A stretch of 64,000 nt of DNA, from NCBI RefSeq assembly GCF_050436995.1, contig NC_134775.1:1279124-1343123 (forward strand). Direction: 5' to 3'. Position 1 is the first letter of the stretch; the number at the start of each line of letters is the position of its first letter. The notes beneath the pieces were generated by a model. That model ran no database searches. It was given only the letters and a program-made list of their open reading frames with translations, and had not been told where the DNA came from. This document shows, piece after piece, positions 52,923 to 63,273 of this stretch. This DNA comes from Anticarsia gemmatalis. Its lineage: Eukaryota > Arthropoda > Insecta > Lepidoptera > Erebidae. A program made the position numbers and the translations under genes.

Positions 52923-55285
52923 ATGGATCGCTTCGACACCGAGCTATTCATCGATGAGGTGGAAAAGAGACCTGCTTTGTGGGACATCCAATGTGCAGAA
53001 TATTCCAATAAAATTATTAGAAACGGAGCTTGGCAGGAGCTGGTGGAGATTTTTGGAGAAAATGAGGATTCTTTGGAAAAAAAGGTTCTTTTTGGTCAGT
53101 ATGTATTTAATTTTACATTTATCAGGGTAGTTTACATATTTTGTAATTGACAGTCCACCCCAAATAACTAAACTATATAAAAATGTTGTTATTGTGATTG
53201 GAGGTAAGTATCGGGCGCGGGAAAAATATCACGTTAGCATAGTAACGGAGTAGCTAGTGACTATGTGCAACCGACGCGACGCCATCTTGAGTTTAGTTAT
53301 TTGGCGCGAACTGTAACAAATTTTAATTTTGGAACGAAGTTCCTTATCGCGCGTTGAGAAAGGGGGCTAGACGGAAAAAAATCTCACGATTCTCACGCAC
53401 GCAAACACCGCGCCTCGCTACTCGCCTCCAGTACTCGCCTCCAGTGAGGTCAACTTCGTTCTATCCGGGTGTCCCTTGACACCTCTCAAGTTTTTATATT
53501 TTTGTGTCTTGCCATTCTACACGACCCTCATTTACAAAGTAATTAGCATATTTGTCTCTAATATTTAATGATGATGGTGTACCCCTTCCTGCATGTAATG
53601 TATTAAGATTACTCATTGGCCCAGTATATAAAGTATCTTCAAACTGTATACCATCTCTAGTTCTAACAAAATTGTGTAGCACACAACAGGCCTTTATTAT
53701 GTCTTCGGCAAAGTCTATATTAACGTTTATAGGCCTATGAAAAATGCGCCACTTGTTTGCCAGAATTCCAAAAGTGCATTCAATATAACGTCGAGCTCTT
53801 GATAACCTGTAATTAAATATTTTTTTTTCGTATGATAGCCCTCTACCTGCATAGGGTCGCATTACAGTTTCGGATAAACCAAACGCTTCATCGCCAACTA
53901 TGACGTATGGCAATGGCGTAGGATCTGTGTTAGATATTGGTTTAGGTTTTGGTATGTGTAATGACTTTTCTATTAATCTTTTATAAAATACCGAATTTTT
54001 AAAAATTGCAGAATCACTACTTTTTCCATATGATCCAATATCTATGAAAGAAAAACAATAGTTACTATCACAAAGTGCCAACAGCACTATGGAAAAAAAA
54101 GTTTTGTAATTATAATACAAAGATCCAGAATCATTGGGTTTTGTAATCCTTATATGCTTGCCATCTATGGCGCCAATGCAATTGGGGAAATTTGCGTATT
54201 TTTCAAAATCTGTAGCTATTTTCTTCCATATATCTTCGCTGGGTTCAGGCATGACATTTTTTGCGACTTTTTCCCACAGAGCTTCACATACTTCACGGAC
54301 AATTCCTGTAATTGTAGATTTGCCAAGACGAAAGTTGTAATGCAGTTCTCCAAAGGAACAACCAGTACCCAGATATCTGAAACAATATAATCTTGATCTG
54401 TATCGTTTTGTTAAAAAAGTTGCAAACTTTTCATTTATTAATTATAAGACGCGGGCACCAGCTAGTTTAAAATAATGAGTGTCAATTATTTTATTAAAAA
54501 TTTTTCAAATTGTTGAGTGTCTTCAATTATTTGACCGCTCCTGTATTTATAAGTCTACAATTTTGTTAAAAATACTGATTTCTGTTCCAGGTGTAACATT
54601 ACAAAAAAAGTGGAAGAATATACGGGATGCTTATAATAAGGAATTCAAGAAAGGCAAATCAATTCCTTCTGGTTCTGGTGCATGTAAAGGTTCAAAATAC
54701 ATGTATTTTGACCGGCTTTCTTTTCTTCAGAAGACAGTAGAAAACAAAGAAACGACATCAAACATACATGAAGCCAAAAATGAAGGAATTCAAAACATTG
54801 ACCAAAACCAAGATAATTTTGTTAATGCACGTGAAATACAACCAGTACCCAATAAAAGGAAGAAGACTAAAATTACTTCAGAAGAGCGATTGGCTGACAT
54901 ATTAGAAAATAGCATTGAATCAAGGGATAAAATACAAAGACAATTACAAGAAAGTATGTCAAAGCAAGATGATGATGATAAGCTTTTTTGTATGTCATTG
55001 TATAAAGAGTTAAAAAAAGTTCCAGAAAATAAGCGTTTGGCTACTAAAATTGAATTACTCCAGGTAATACAGAAAGGGCAGAAATTACCAGCGCCTATTC
55101 ATATCACGAGCCAGCAGAACACGCCTAATGAAGTATTTTGGCAAAACCAACAATATTCAAACCCACAAGGATATTTTACAGGATATTCTACAATCGTACC
55201 AGAAGAGTCTCCATCGCCTTTATCATGCAATAGCACTGACGACTCACAGTCTTCTATAGTACAAAACATATATTCTGATGTATAA
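52923..55285 (+). CDS. Harbinger MADF-domain DNA-binding protein, two exons
   Basis: Exon 1 is 52923-53094 (start MDRFDTELFIDEVEKRPALW) and exon 2 is 54591-55285; the donor G/GTCAGT and acceptor TTCCAG/GT join in phase. Total 867 nt, 289 codons with stop. The MADF domain spans the junction (RPALWDIQCAEYSNKI; LQKKWKNIRDAYNKEFKKGK; GSKYMYFDRLSFLQ, residues about 15-100). A basic stretch NKRKKTKI and a long polar tail follow. Harbinger elements need such a Myb/MADF partner for nuclear import and TIR recognition. Its intron holds the last exon of the opposite-strand transposase. Confidence 0.9.
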
Positions 55286-55589
55286 AATAAATATCTTACC
55301 TTAATGTAATCACGAGTTTTTCTTCTGGGGCCACGCTTGACCTCATATGAGTATCATTAGATGCAATTTGTTCACTGATCATTTCTAATAATTCATCAAA
55401 TGAATTTATCGACATTCTCAAATAATTAAAGAATTTTGGTTCAAAACTTCTTAATTTTGGATATAAAGTCTGAAACTGACCATGGGTGAGCCGATCACGT
55501 AATATTGGATGCACCCAATACTGCCGTTTCTTCTTTCTTTCTTTTTTACGGAGCAACAAGTACACACATATTGCTTCTTCGACTTCCAT
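53494..55589 (-). CDS. Harbinger DDE transposase, two exons
   Basis: Exon 1 is 55589-55300 (MEVEEAICVYLLLRKKERKK, then WVHPILRDR and FEPKFFNYLRMS) and exon 2 is 54376-53494; the donor AG/GTAAGA and acceptor TTTCAG/A join as R, giving RYLGTGCSFGELHYNFRLG. 1173 nt, 391 codons with stop. DDE_4 motifs: GAIDGKHI (D), VGDEAFGL (D), RRYIECTFGILANKWR (E). The length and order are typical of an active transposase. Its intron contains the second exon of the MADF gene. Confidence 0.9.
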
Positions 55590-55723
55590 GATTGGACTAG
55601 AACGCTGTCACTCTATGCGGATTACGGCACTCCGCATTTACATCCGCGTCTGTCTGAACACTTGCGTTTAGAACCGCGCGATTTGCATCCGCACGGATTC
55701 CGCCATGTCTGAACTAGCTCTAA

Positions 55724-56487
55724 TAGTTCGAGCAATTCGCTCGCGGAAGACGGAAGCTCTTCACCGGTGTCGTTCGTTATGTCCTATTCGTCGTGTCGTG
55801 TGTGAACTGTTGTTTATTATTACTTGTTATTGTTTCGGTTTTGAGTTGTTAGTGTTTTTATTGTTATTATTTTTGTTGTTATTGTTTTCGAAGTGCAGTT
55901 GTGTTCGTAAATAGAAAGAAATGTTGATGTGTTATGTATGGTGAAGCACGTGGAAGTGCACGGCGTGCTCTGCACCTGTACGTCCGGATCCAAAGGTACT
56001 CAAACACTCGCCTTACACCAGGTATTTGCGTGTTGATAGACATTGATAACAATTTGTTTTAGCACTTTCTTATTATTGGTTACATTTTGCTATTATTGTT
56101 TGATTTCACGTAAGCCAAGTAGGTACCTACCTACTTACGATTTTACTATGAGCTATTGTAACATACGGGTCTACTTACGATACCATAAACGATACATAAG
56201 ATTGTTATCTAATGATAGGGTTGCATACTAGTGAGCGCATAGACGTGGTGGTACGCGTACGTACCTACGACGCGTCGCGACATGTCGTCGCTCAGCGCGC
56301 CGCCGCCGCCAGAAATCTCGTAGGCATGCGCGGAGATACATCGCGTTGTTCACTATACATTGAACGCTCAAAAATGACTAACTCGGGAACCAATCATTTC
56401 CGAGAAATATCGTTGGAGTAAATTTCGCGCACACAGTGTCACAAACTTACCAGTAAAGTTTTCGGTTAGCTGTCATTTACACCCTGT
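55724..56487. other. right part of the 50315-56487 element, no gene
   Basis: Non-coding, with TTATT-rich tracts near 55810-55880 and a GC-rich patch at 56250-56340. Ends with the right TIR at 56469-56487. Confidence 0.5.
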
Positions 56488-56491
56488 ATAT

Positions 56492-57155
56492 CGTCCCCGT
56501 AGAGCGAAAAGTCATTAACTCGAGTTAATGATTTCTTTTTTTATGACACCATTGAAATCGCCATATTTTTCTCTAATTTTCTGTCTAATCCACATACCTA
56601 CCTGTAGCTATTATAGTTTTTGTTTTATAGAATGTGAAAATTAACCAGGTCAACCCTTTTGAGCTGAAAATAAAATGAGCAAATTAACTAATTTTAGTTA
56701 ATTAATATTCATTTCTTAAGATTGTATCTAACCCATACTTATAACGACTTAATTACTTTTCCCTTGAATTATCTCTGCATATTAAAATTATTATTAGCAA
56801 TTGTAAAATCACTAAATGGATTTAGTTATTTTTCACATCGGTACACGCATTTCATACTGCGTTAAAAATCACTAACTCTGATCAAAAATTAACTAACTCG
56901 AAATTATGTTACATATTTAAAAAATAAAAGTAACTAATTTTATATATTTTGATATTTCCAAGCGTTCAGAGAATATTTTCTTAATGTAATCTATATTAAA
57001 TAAACTTTGTTATAATTTCCTTCATTTAAAACTATAAACGTAGAGATAGGTTACTGCAATCGTAAGTTATGATTTTTTATATTTTTAAAAACTTTGAACA
57101 GCCATATCTCAAAACAAGGTTTTTCGAGTTAATGACTTTTCGCTCTACGGGGACG
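56492..57155. mobile_element. MITE with ATAT target and CGTC ends
   Basis: Perfect 32-bp TIRs begin CGTCCCCGTAGAGCGAAAAG (56492) and end at 57155, flanked by ATAT at 56488-56491 and 57156-57159. 664 bp, AT-rich, no frame. It splits the LINE-B endonuclease from its linker, next to the 50315-56487 element. ATAT plus CGTC termini match those of the transposon at 4435-8278 (ATAT|CGTCTATC). Confidence 0.8.
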
Positions 57156-57159
57156 ATAT

Positions 57160-57957
57160 TTCTGTAAATGTCAAACTTTCTAAACAATTTATAAATTTAT
57201 TTACATTCTCCGGTGCATAGTCTCTCTGTTTTTTATGCCAGTGCTTTAGTATGCACGATTTATCTACTGAGCATTTAAAAATTTGAGATGTATGGTCTGA
57301 TAGGGCAAGTTCTATTACATCGGTTGATGAGCGTGATTTTGAAAAATTATGGGCAAAATTGTCAATACATGTTTGGCTCATCAATCGTGTTGGTTTATCC
57401 AAGGCCAAGGTCAAGCCAAAGTTGAGTAATAAGCATTTAAAATCAAGAGTAACATTATTATTTTTCATGATGTCAATATTAAAGTCCCCAGCAATGATTA
57501 AATTCTTATATTTCAATTTACTTATTTGGTGTAATAAATTGTCTAACTTTTGAAAGAACACATTTATTAGGGCTGGTTTAGGTACTCGATATATGCATAT
57601 CACAATTAATTTATAATAAACTAGTTCTATTGCACAGCATTCAAATATCCCGCTAATAGACAACTGGGCTTTATGTGGTAGTTCTTTCCAAGTGTGCCCC
57701 TCCTTTACTAAGATACAAGCACCACCTCTTTTACTATCTACTCTACAATAGCACGCCGCTAAACTATAATTTGGTATACAAAGGTGAGCTTCTTGGCCTG
57801 CCATCATAAAATGTTCGGTTATGCACAAAACATCTGTATAGTATTTCCTTTCCTCAAGCACCTCCAATGACACAGAAAGACTATCAGCTTTATTAAGTAG
57901 ACCTGCGATGTTTTGATGTAATATGTACAGAGACCTATTAACGAAAAAAATTGTCAA
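57160..57957 (-). pseudogene. LINE-B endonuclease
   Basis: SLYILHQNIAGLLNKADSLS (catalytic N), DVLCITEHFM (E), GGACILVKEG, VICIYRVPKP (Y-R), LIIAGDFNIDIM (D-x-N), ELALSDHTSQ (S-D-H). All APE-type endonuclease motifs are present. It starts without an ATG (TTG at 57957), overlapping ORF1 by 20 nt, so ORF2 is probably translated by coupling to ORF1. It ends at the ATAT junction of the MITE. Confidence 0.85.
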
Positions 57958-59254
57958 TTATTGGTGATGATTTAGTATCTATATTGCCATCTAGTACGCT
58001 TGGGATGCCCACGGATTGTTCACATTGTATTACTTTACATTTACATGTACATTCTACCATTACAGCTGTCTGGGTGGCCTTGTCTAACAATATAGGTTTG
58101 TGCATATTAGGTATGATGTGGGAGTCTTTGTATCGAACTTGGTAGTCAGTACGTAATAATTCCCTATGTATTATTTGACATACGTGACGGGCAAAGAATG
58201 TACGGTACGGCATCCTTATACTGAAGCCCATATCTAAGTATTTAGCATTTGTAAATTTCGTGCACAGTAGTTTCACTTCATAATTCAACTTTGGTTCCCT
58301 TAGACATTTATTGTAAGGGATTTCACAAAATATGACATTGGTATTTCTAGTTTGACATAAAAAGTTACTTAGACAAATCCTCAAAATAGTTGGCGATCTA
58401 TCGTGCATACCACCTAAGACAATAATATAATCTTTATCAGTCAATGTACTTATTTCGGTAAGGTCTGAAGCTAAGATATCTTGTAGGGCTGCACCCGATT
58501 TCCAAAAGCAGGACACTTGGTACTGATCACCGATTAGGGCTTGTAGTGTACGTCGCAACGAGCGTCCCTGATCATCCGCAATAACAACAACCCTTTTCTT
58601 CCTTTTCTTGTTCCTATCGTTTGTTATACCTGAAGCATTTTCGGTTGTGCATATGATATTTGACGGCAGAGGGCAGTGTCTACTGTAATGTAATTCTATT
58701 TCCTGTATATCCCTTTGACTTTTGCTGGTTCCTATAAATGCCTCTTCGGGTTGTGTGTATTTGATGTTTGCTACGTTTATTTTTTCAGGCGTTATATCTA
58801 TCTGTTCAATGTTTTCATTTGTAGGGATACTTTCCAGAGTAGCTTCTGTTGTAGTAATTTGAAGAGATTTTACAACCGGCGGCTCTTTTATTTTTAAGGG
58901 CGTTATGTTTTTTTTCTTTTTAGGTTTTCGTTTACTGCCCGAAAGTGGCGTCATGCATAACGTATCACTAGAGTTAATTTTTTTGTATGTTTCAATTGTC
59001 TTTAAGCATTTTTGTAGATCCGACTTGAGTCTTAAATTTTCAGTATTTAAATTCTCTATTTCTAGATGCGCACTTTCAATATTGCTGGTCATTTCTTGTA
59101 ATTTTTCCTGTAAGTCTATAACAGTCTGGCTAATATTGATTGATGAATCTCGTAGGCTAAGCATGGTTGTGTCAAATAATGTTGTACTTTCGTGCGATAT
59201 GTCATTTAGCGAACTAGTTTTCCGATATTTACGAAATGTGATATGTTCATCCAT
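57938..59254 (-). CDS. LINE-B ORF1 with coiled coil and SGNH hydrolase-like domain
   Basis: 439 codons with stop from ATG at 59252-59254 (MDEHITFRKYRKTSSLND). A coiled coil at about residues 50-110 (LQEKLQEMTSNIESAHLEIE) and a Lys-rich patch (GSKRKPKKKKNI) precede an SGNH-hydrolase-like domain: RVVVIADDQGRSLRRTL (block I; D in place of the usual catalytic Ser context), YIIVLGGMHD (G-x-N-like block), and a C-terminal FARHVCQIIHREL with a possible catalytic H. Such esterase-type ORF1 proteins occur in CR1/L2-group LINEs and bind RNA in the RNP. The frame is unbroken. Confidence 0.75.
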   Translation of the reverse strand: MDEHITFRKYRKTSSLNDISHESTTLFDTTMLSLRDSSINISQTVIDLQEKLQEMTSNIESAHLEIENLNTENLRLKSDLQKCLKTIETYKKINSSDTLCMTPLSGSKRKPKKKKNITPLKIKEPPVVKSLQITTTEATLESIPTNENIEQIDITPEKINVANIKYTQPEEAFIGTSKSQRDIQEIELHYSRHCPLPSNIICTTENASGITNDRNKKRKKRVVVIADDQGRSLRRTLQALIGDQYQVSCFWKSGAALQDILASDLTEISTLTDKDYIIVLGGMHDRSPTILRICLSNFLCQTRNTNVIFCEIPYNKCLREPKLNYEVKLLCTKFTNAKYLDMGFSIRMPYRTFFARHVCQIIHRELLRTDYQVRYKDSHIIPNMHKPILLDKATQTAVMVECTCKCKVIQCEQSVGIPSVLDGNIDTKSSPIIDNFFR

Positions 59255-59259
59255 TGTTA

Positions 59260-59707
59260 GGCCGGGACTCCACCAAAGCAGAGATGTGTGCGGTGTGCTG
59301 TGTGCTGTGCGAGAAGAGATGTTTTTCAGCTCGCGGGACTCCACCAAAGCGGAGATGTGTGCGGTGTGCTGTGTGCTGTGCGATAAAAGCGTGTGCTCGC
59401 GCGCACGGTACTAGCAAGATGGCCGGCCGGCGCGCGCGCGGGGTTCTGCGGGTTGCTAGCGGGCGAGAGGGGGGAGGGTGACATCGCTCACTGCACGCCG
59501 CTCACATCTCTCGTCTCCACTGCGCGCCGTCCGCGCACAGCTCACATCTCCGCTTCCATCGCGACATACAAATATTACACATCTCCGCACAGCGATCTCC
59601 ACTGAAGCTGAGCGGAGAGGAGACGTGTCAATAACTCAATTCTATTGGTTGTTTAAAAAACATCTCCTCTCCGCTCGTCTCGTCTCCGCTTTGGTGGAGT
59701 CCCGGCC
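59260..59707. mobile_element. MITE with TTA target, Harbinger-like ends
   Basis: TIRs begin GGCCGGGACTCCACCAAAGC at 59260 and end at 59707; TTA is duplicated at 59257-59259 and 59708-59710. 448 bp, GC-rich, no frame. Internally, the first about 50 bp are repeated with a 71-bp offset (59335). Inserted immediately upstream of the LINE-B ORF1 ATG. Confidence 0.9.
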
Positions 59708-59710
59708 TTA

Positions 59711-60389
59711 TGCACAAAAGACTCCACCTGTCGCTAAATTATGGAACTACATCTATCGATCGATATAGATGAGCTCAGGTACTTAACAGTTATACTACTC
59801 GCCGCTAGATGGCAGTATTCTCCAATAGTTTAACGATGTTGTCACTGTTCGCCACATGTGAACGCTAGTTTGTATGTCAAAGTTTTAATAAAAATTTTCA
59901 TAACGGTCAACTTATTGTCCAATTTAGTCACTGTTCGATTTTTTTTTGTCAATATGTCAAATAGTCAATGTTAATGCACTGCGTACCTTTTTGTTCAGCG
60001 TTGTAGTTTCAATAACAGGCACTATATTATTTTCCACTTGGGTTTGTCACTTTGGGATAGTTCGTCACTTAGTTGAGTTTTTTATCACAATCACTGTACA
60101 GTTTTATAGGATAACATTTTTACAGAGTATTTGTACTGTTATTCCACTGAAGTAATGTTCGGATACGCGTAAACTTCATTAATTTATTTTTTTAAAGAAA
60201 TATTATTAGTACTGACATAGACTAGGTGTTTACATGACGGCAGCGCCATCTGTTCATCATCATCAGATTTATTATAAGTATAGAAGACAAGAATATATTT
60301 ATAGGTACCTACCTAGGCGGTGCATTAGAATCGCTGTGGGTTTGAAAGAAATGACTTTTAAAGATGTAGGGTTCGTGTCCTACGTCTTG
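59711..60389. other. LINE-B 5' region and spacer, no gene
   Basis: The first part is probably LINE-B 5' untranslated sequence. AGATGGCAGTATTC-type and GGCAGCGCCATCTG strings recur as fragments of common insect repeats. No supported frame. Confidence 0.4.
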
Positions 60390-60596
60390 TAAGTTGTTGT
60401 TGTGTTGAAGTAATAAAATCAAGAGTATCGCGAAAATATTGTTTATTGAGTACGCACTTGCTAATATGTTACAGTTTAGGTAAAGTTATTGGTACTGACT
60501 AATACATAATAAACAGGTGTATTTATAATAAGTAAATTGCTGACCCGCGGAACCATGTATGACTCAATATTATATTGTGCGGTTGTAGACCGTACA
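60390..60596 (-). repeat. candidate 3' LTR of BEL-2
   Basis: On the minus strand, after a purine-rich CTCGGGAGCA, TGTACGGTCTACAACCGCAC may start an LTR containing AATAAA (ACTCAATAAACAAT) and ending near AACTTACA. No partner copy is in the window. Confidence 0.35.
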
Positions 60597-60692
60597 TGCT
60601 CCCGAGGGCGAGAATGCTAAGAAACAAGTTAAATAGACACAAATAAAATTCACAAATCAAAGTATAAAATCTAAGTATAAATGTAATATAAA

Positions 60693-61948
60693 TTATTGAC
60701 TAAATATTTTATTGATGACGGGCGAAGTAGCTTTGTCAACGCGTTTGTTGACACGGGAGTAGTGATGATTCACGGCGTCATCTCTTGCTGTGAAGTCACG
60801 GATGTCCAGTCTCGTCCCTGTGGTCGATGGTGCGCGCGGTAGTTCCACTAACTCTATCGCTGAAGCGGCAGACTGTCCGCTGTTTGGGGTTGTAGTTGGA
60901 GGTGGCGTATTGAACATGATACAACAGCGAGTTCTAGCGCGCCGCCATAGGTAGACGCAGGCAACGAGTACCATTGCGCTGAGCAGTAAGTAAAGAAGCG
61001 CATATTGGTGAACATCGTGCGAGGTCATTTCTTCTCCGTCGCTTTCCTCCGTCATCTGTTCGATTTGCGGATCTAACTTTTTCGTCTCGGTTCTCAGCGG
61101 GTTGAGACCAGAATAGTCCGTTATATTGAGAACGGGAATGGTTAAGTTAAATAAGTGATTGATAGGTGGGACATCGATCTTCAGTACGTCTGCTTCAACA
61201 GTGATATTATTTGTTCGCTGCGTATGAGCGTGTATAGTAAATACTTCGCTTTTGATGACGCAGCCGTCCCCAAGGCTAATAATGCCGGCCTTGCTGACAC
61301 GTTCAACAGTAACTTGATGCCCATAGATGATTCGTATAGTTCGCCGACCGCAACAGAAATACAAATAATTGTTTGCTTTATAAAGCTCAGTCCACACGTC
61401 CGCGCACGTGGATTGTTTTATTTCACAGCGACTCCAATTCGTAGGTTTTACACACAAATTTTCATCAGACTTCAGATTATAAATAGGTCTCTGCAGGGGA
61501 CACATAAGTTTTTTATTGCTGTGTGAAACGCATCTTTGTAATTCGTTCTCGGATATTGGTAGGTATGTATCCTTTTGAAGGTTTACAGCAATATAGATCG
61601 GTACAATATTCATCATGGAATCGTTCGTTTGTTGCGGTACAACAATCATTTTGTATATTTCGTAGGAATCTCGAGTCATCAACGGTATTTTAATTTCAAA
61701 AATGAAGTAATTTACTGTCACCCTTGTCTTCACCTTTAATAAATGATACAATTGCCGAAGATCATCATGGTAATTATCAATCGGCAAAGTCAAATCATTG
61801 GCAAGTTGTCCAGATATCATGTAGAGTTCTTCAATTAGCTGTTGCGGATTCAATACATGAATATTAAAATTGCCATGGTGGATGTCTGCGACTGTATCCA
61901 ACAAAATGTCTTGAAGGCTTTTTAAGCTTGAAAGGATGTTATTAGCGA
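60693..61948 (-). pseudogene. BEL-2 envelope-like protein, C-terminal part
   Basis: Open frame of about 400 codons (61904-60693); the frame is readable up to the repeat junction at 61948 (ILSSLKSLQDILLDTVAD). It has a Cys-rich ectodomain (KLMCPLQRPIYNL, CVKPTNWSRCEIKQSTC, YLYFCCGRR), a membrane segment (YALLYLLLSAMVLVACVYLW) and a cytoplasmic tail rich in Pro/Thr. It is the continuation of the protein at 62344-63273, cut by the repeat at 61949-62340. Confidence 0.8.
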
Positions 61949-62340
61949 CTAGCTGACCCGCGCAACTTCGCTTGCGTCACCTAAGAGAATGGGTCAAAAT
62001 TTTCCCCGTTTTTGTAACATTTTTCGTTGCTACTCCGCTCCTAATGACCGTAGCGTGATGTTATATAGCCTATAGCCTTCCTCGATAAATGGGCTATCTA
62101 ACACTGAAAGAATTTTTCAAATCGGACCAGTAGTTCCTGAGATTAGCGCGTTCAAACAAACAAACAAACAAACAAACAAACAAACAAACTCTTCAGCTTT
62201 ATTATATGAGATTAGCGCGTTCAAACAAACAAACAAACAAACAAACAAACAAACAAACAAACAAACAAACTAACAAACAAACAAACAAACAAACTCTTCA
62301 GCTTTATTATATTTTATTATATTATTATAATTATATTTTA
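61949..62340 (+). repeat. interspersed (CAAA)n repeat, copy 4, with target duplication
   Basis: Starts CTAGCTGACCCGCGCAAC; the tail block GATTAGCGCGTTCAAACAAA..CTTCAGCTTTATTATA is present twice (about 62140-62203 and 62207-62310). TTATTAGCGA is found at 61939-61948 and, after the insertion, in tandem at 62341-62350 and 62351-62360. It splits the BEL-2 envelope frame. Confidence 0.9.
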
Positions 62341-62343
62341 TTA

Positions 62344-63273
62344 TTAGCGATTATTAGCGATTATCGATGTTAATGTAAATTCGTTAATAAGTTGCATGTT
62401 CGTCACCTTAGTCACCAGTGTGTTCATTGCCTTATCCAGACTGATAATATGTTGATTGTACATTTTGTGTTGTTTTTCAATCATAATTTCTACTCTCTTC
62501 AATATGTTATTTTCCGCTTCTATGATAGATGTTTGATTTTTCCATAGAAGTGCGAGATGTTTTTCGTTTTTCTTTATCAAGGCGATATCCTGTTCGTATT
62601 TTTTGGCAAACTGTTCGTCTAGGACACCGAACAAAGTGTTTGCTAGATAGCCAACGCCATTGATAAGTCCTCTACGTTGTCTGGAACTCGTAGTCCTCTG
62701 GTTAAGTAGCACGTCACTATAGTGAGTTAACTCCTCGTAACCGTGACGCAATTGAAAGAGTGCTATATCACATTGGTTAGGCTTTTCTATAGCCTTGTCT
62801 AGCGAAGATATGTAACCCTTGAATATGTCGATACCTCGCCAATAAGGTCGCATGTCATAATATAACACTAAGTTCAACTCGTCGCGTATAAGGTGCATAT
62901 CGCTGACTTTAACAAAATAAATACCTTGGTTATTGTTTATATTTTTAAGGCTATAGTCACACCGAGCGGGTGATATATTAAGCAGCATTGATAGCATAGC
63001 CCAGACAAAATTACACGATATCTTTTGTCTTTGTGGTTTGGCTTCGCTAGGGTTTTCCTTTTGTTGCCTGGGTTCATGACTTTTTACATCTTCGTTTTCT
63101 CTCACGGGTAACTTTGATAGTTTACAGATGGGTCGTTTCAGGGTTCCGTTTTTCGTTCGAAGAGACACTACTCGGACATAGCCATCCTGCCCCTCGTGAA
63201 GTTGGGTAACTCTCCCGAGTGCCCACTTACCGGGCGGTAAGTTAGCATCATGTATAATCACGATGTCACCCAA
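62344..63273 (-). pseudogene. BEL-2 integrase end joined to envelope-like N-part
   Basis: The frame starts in the integrase C-terminal DUF5641-type block (GDIVIIHDANLPPGKWALGR; YVRVVSLRTKNGTLKRPICK). It then runs without a stop into an envelope-like protein: a hydrophobic signal-like stretch (FVWAMLSMLLNISPARC, about residues 89-105), a furin-type RQRR followed by GLINGVGYLANTLFGVLDEQ (about 198-220), and helices. Pol and env therefore share one frame. It ends at a stop created by the repeat insertion. Confidence 0.8.

Larger units (their letters stand above)
52678..55720. mobile_element. PIF/Harbinger transposon, both genes intact
   Basis: Perfect TIRs of about 49 bp starting GAGCTAGTTCAGACATGGCG at 52678 and ending at 55720. 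Target duplication TAA (52675-52677, 55721-55723), the typical 3-bp Harbinger target. It encodes a DDE transposase (minus strand) and a MADF-domain protein (plus strand), each with one intron, both open when joined. 3043 bp. It sits inside the 50315-56487 element. Confidence 0.95.
50315..56487. mobile_element. TIR element of unknown class in LINE-B
   Basis: Ends ACAGGGTGTAAATGACAGC at both termini (50315 and 56487). With two mismatches the inverted match extends to about 30 bp. It interrupts LINE-B. Subtracting the Harbinger (52678-55720) and the hairpin MITE (50743-51214) leaves about 2.7 kb with no recognisable transposase. The target duplication is ambiguous because TATA/ATAT-like bases surround both ends. 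Probably non-autonomous. Confidence 0.75.
45361..59254 (-). mobile_element. LINE-B, CR1/Jockey-like LINE, host of five nested elements
   Basis: Reading the minus strand from high to low coordinates: ORF1 (59254-57938), endonuclease (57957-57160), a 56492-57155 MITE and a 50315-56487 TIR element, the ORF2 linker (50314-49587), RT (49576-48239), a 3' region with repeats of ATGTCAGTTACTATTAATAC split by a Helitron, and an end in tandem ATCTTT near 45361-45385. The 5' end probably extends past the MITE at 59260-59707. Apart from the insertions only one frameshift (about 49580) is evident in ORF2, so it died mostly by interruption. Confidence 0.8.

Noticed and set aside
59254..59605. Cys-rich plus-strand frames (CAVCCVLC repeats)
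   Set aside because: They are read-through of the GC-rich MITE at 59260-59707 and its internal repeat.
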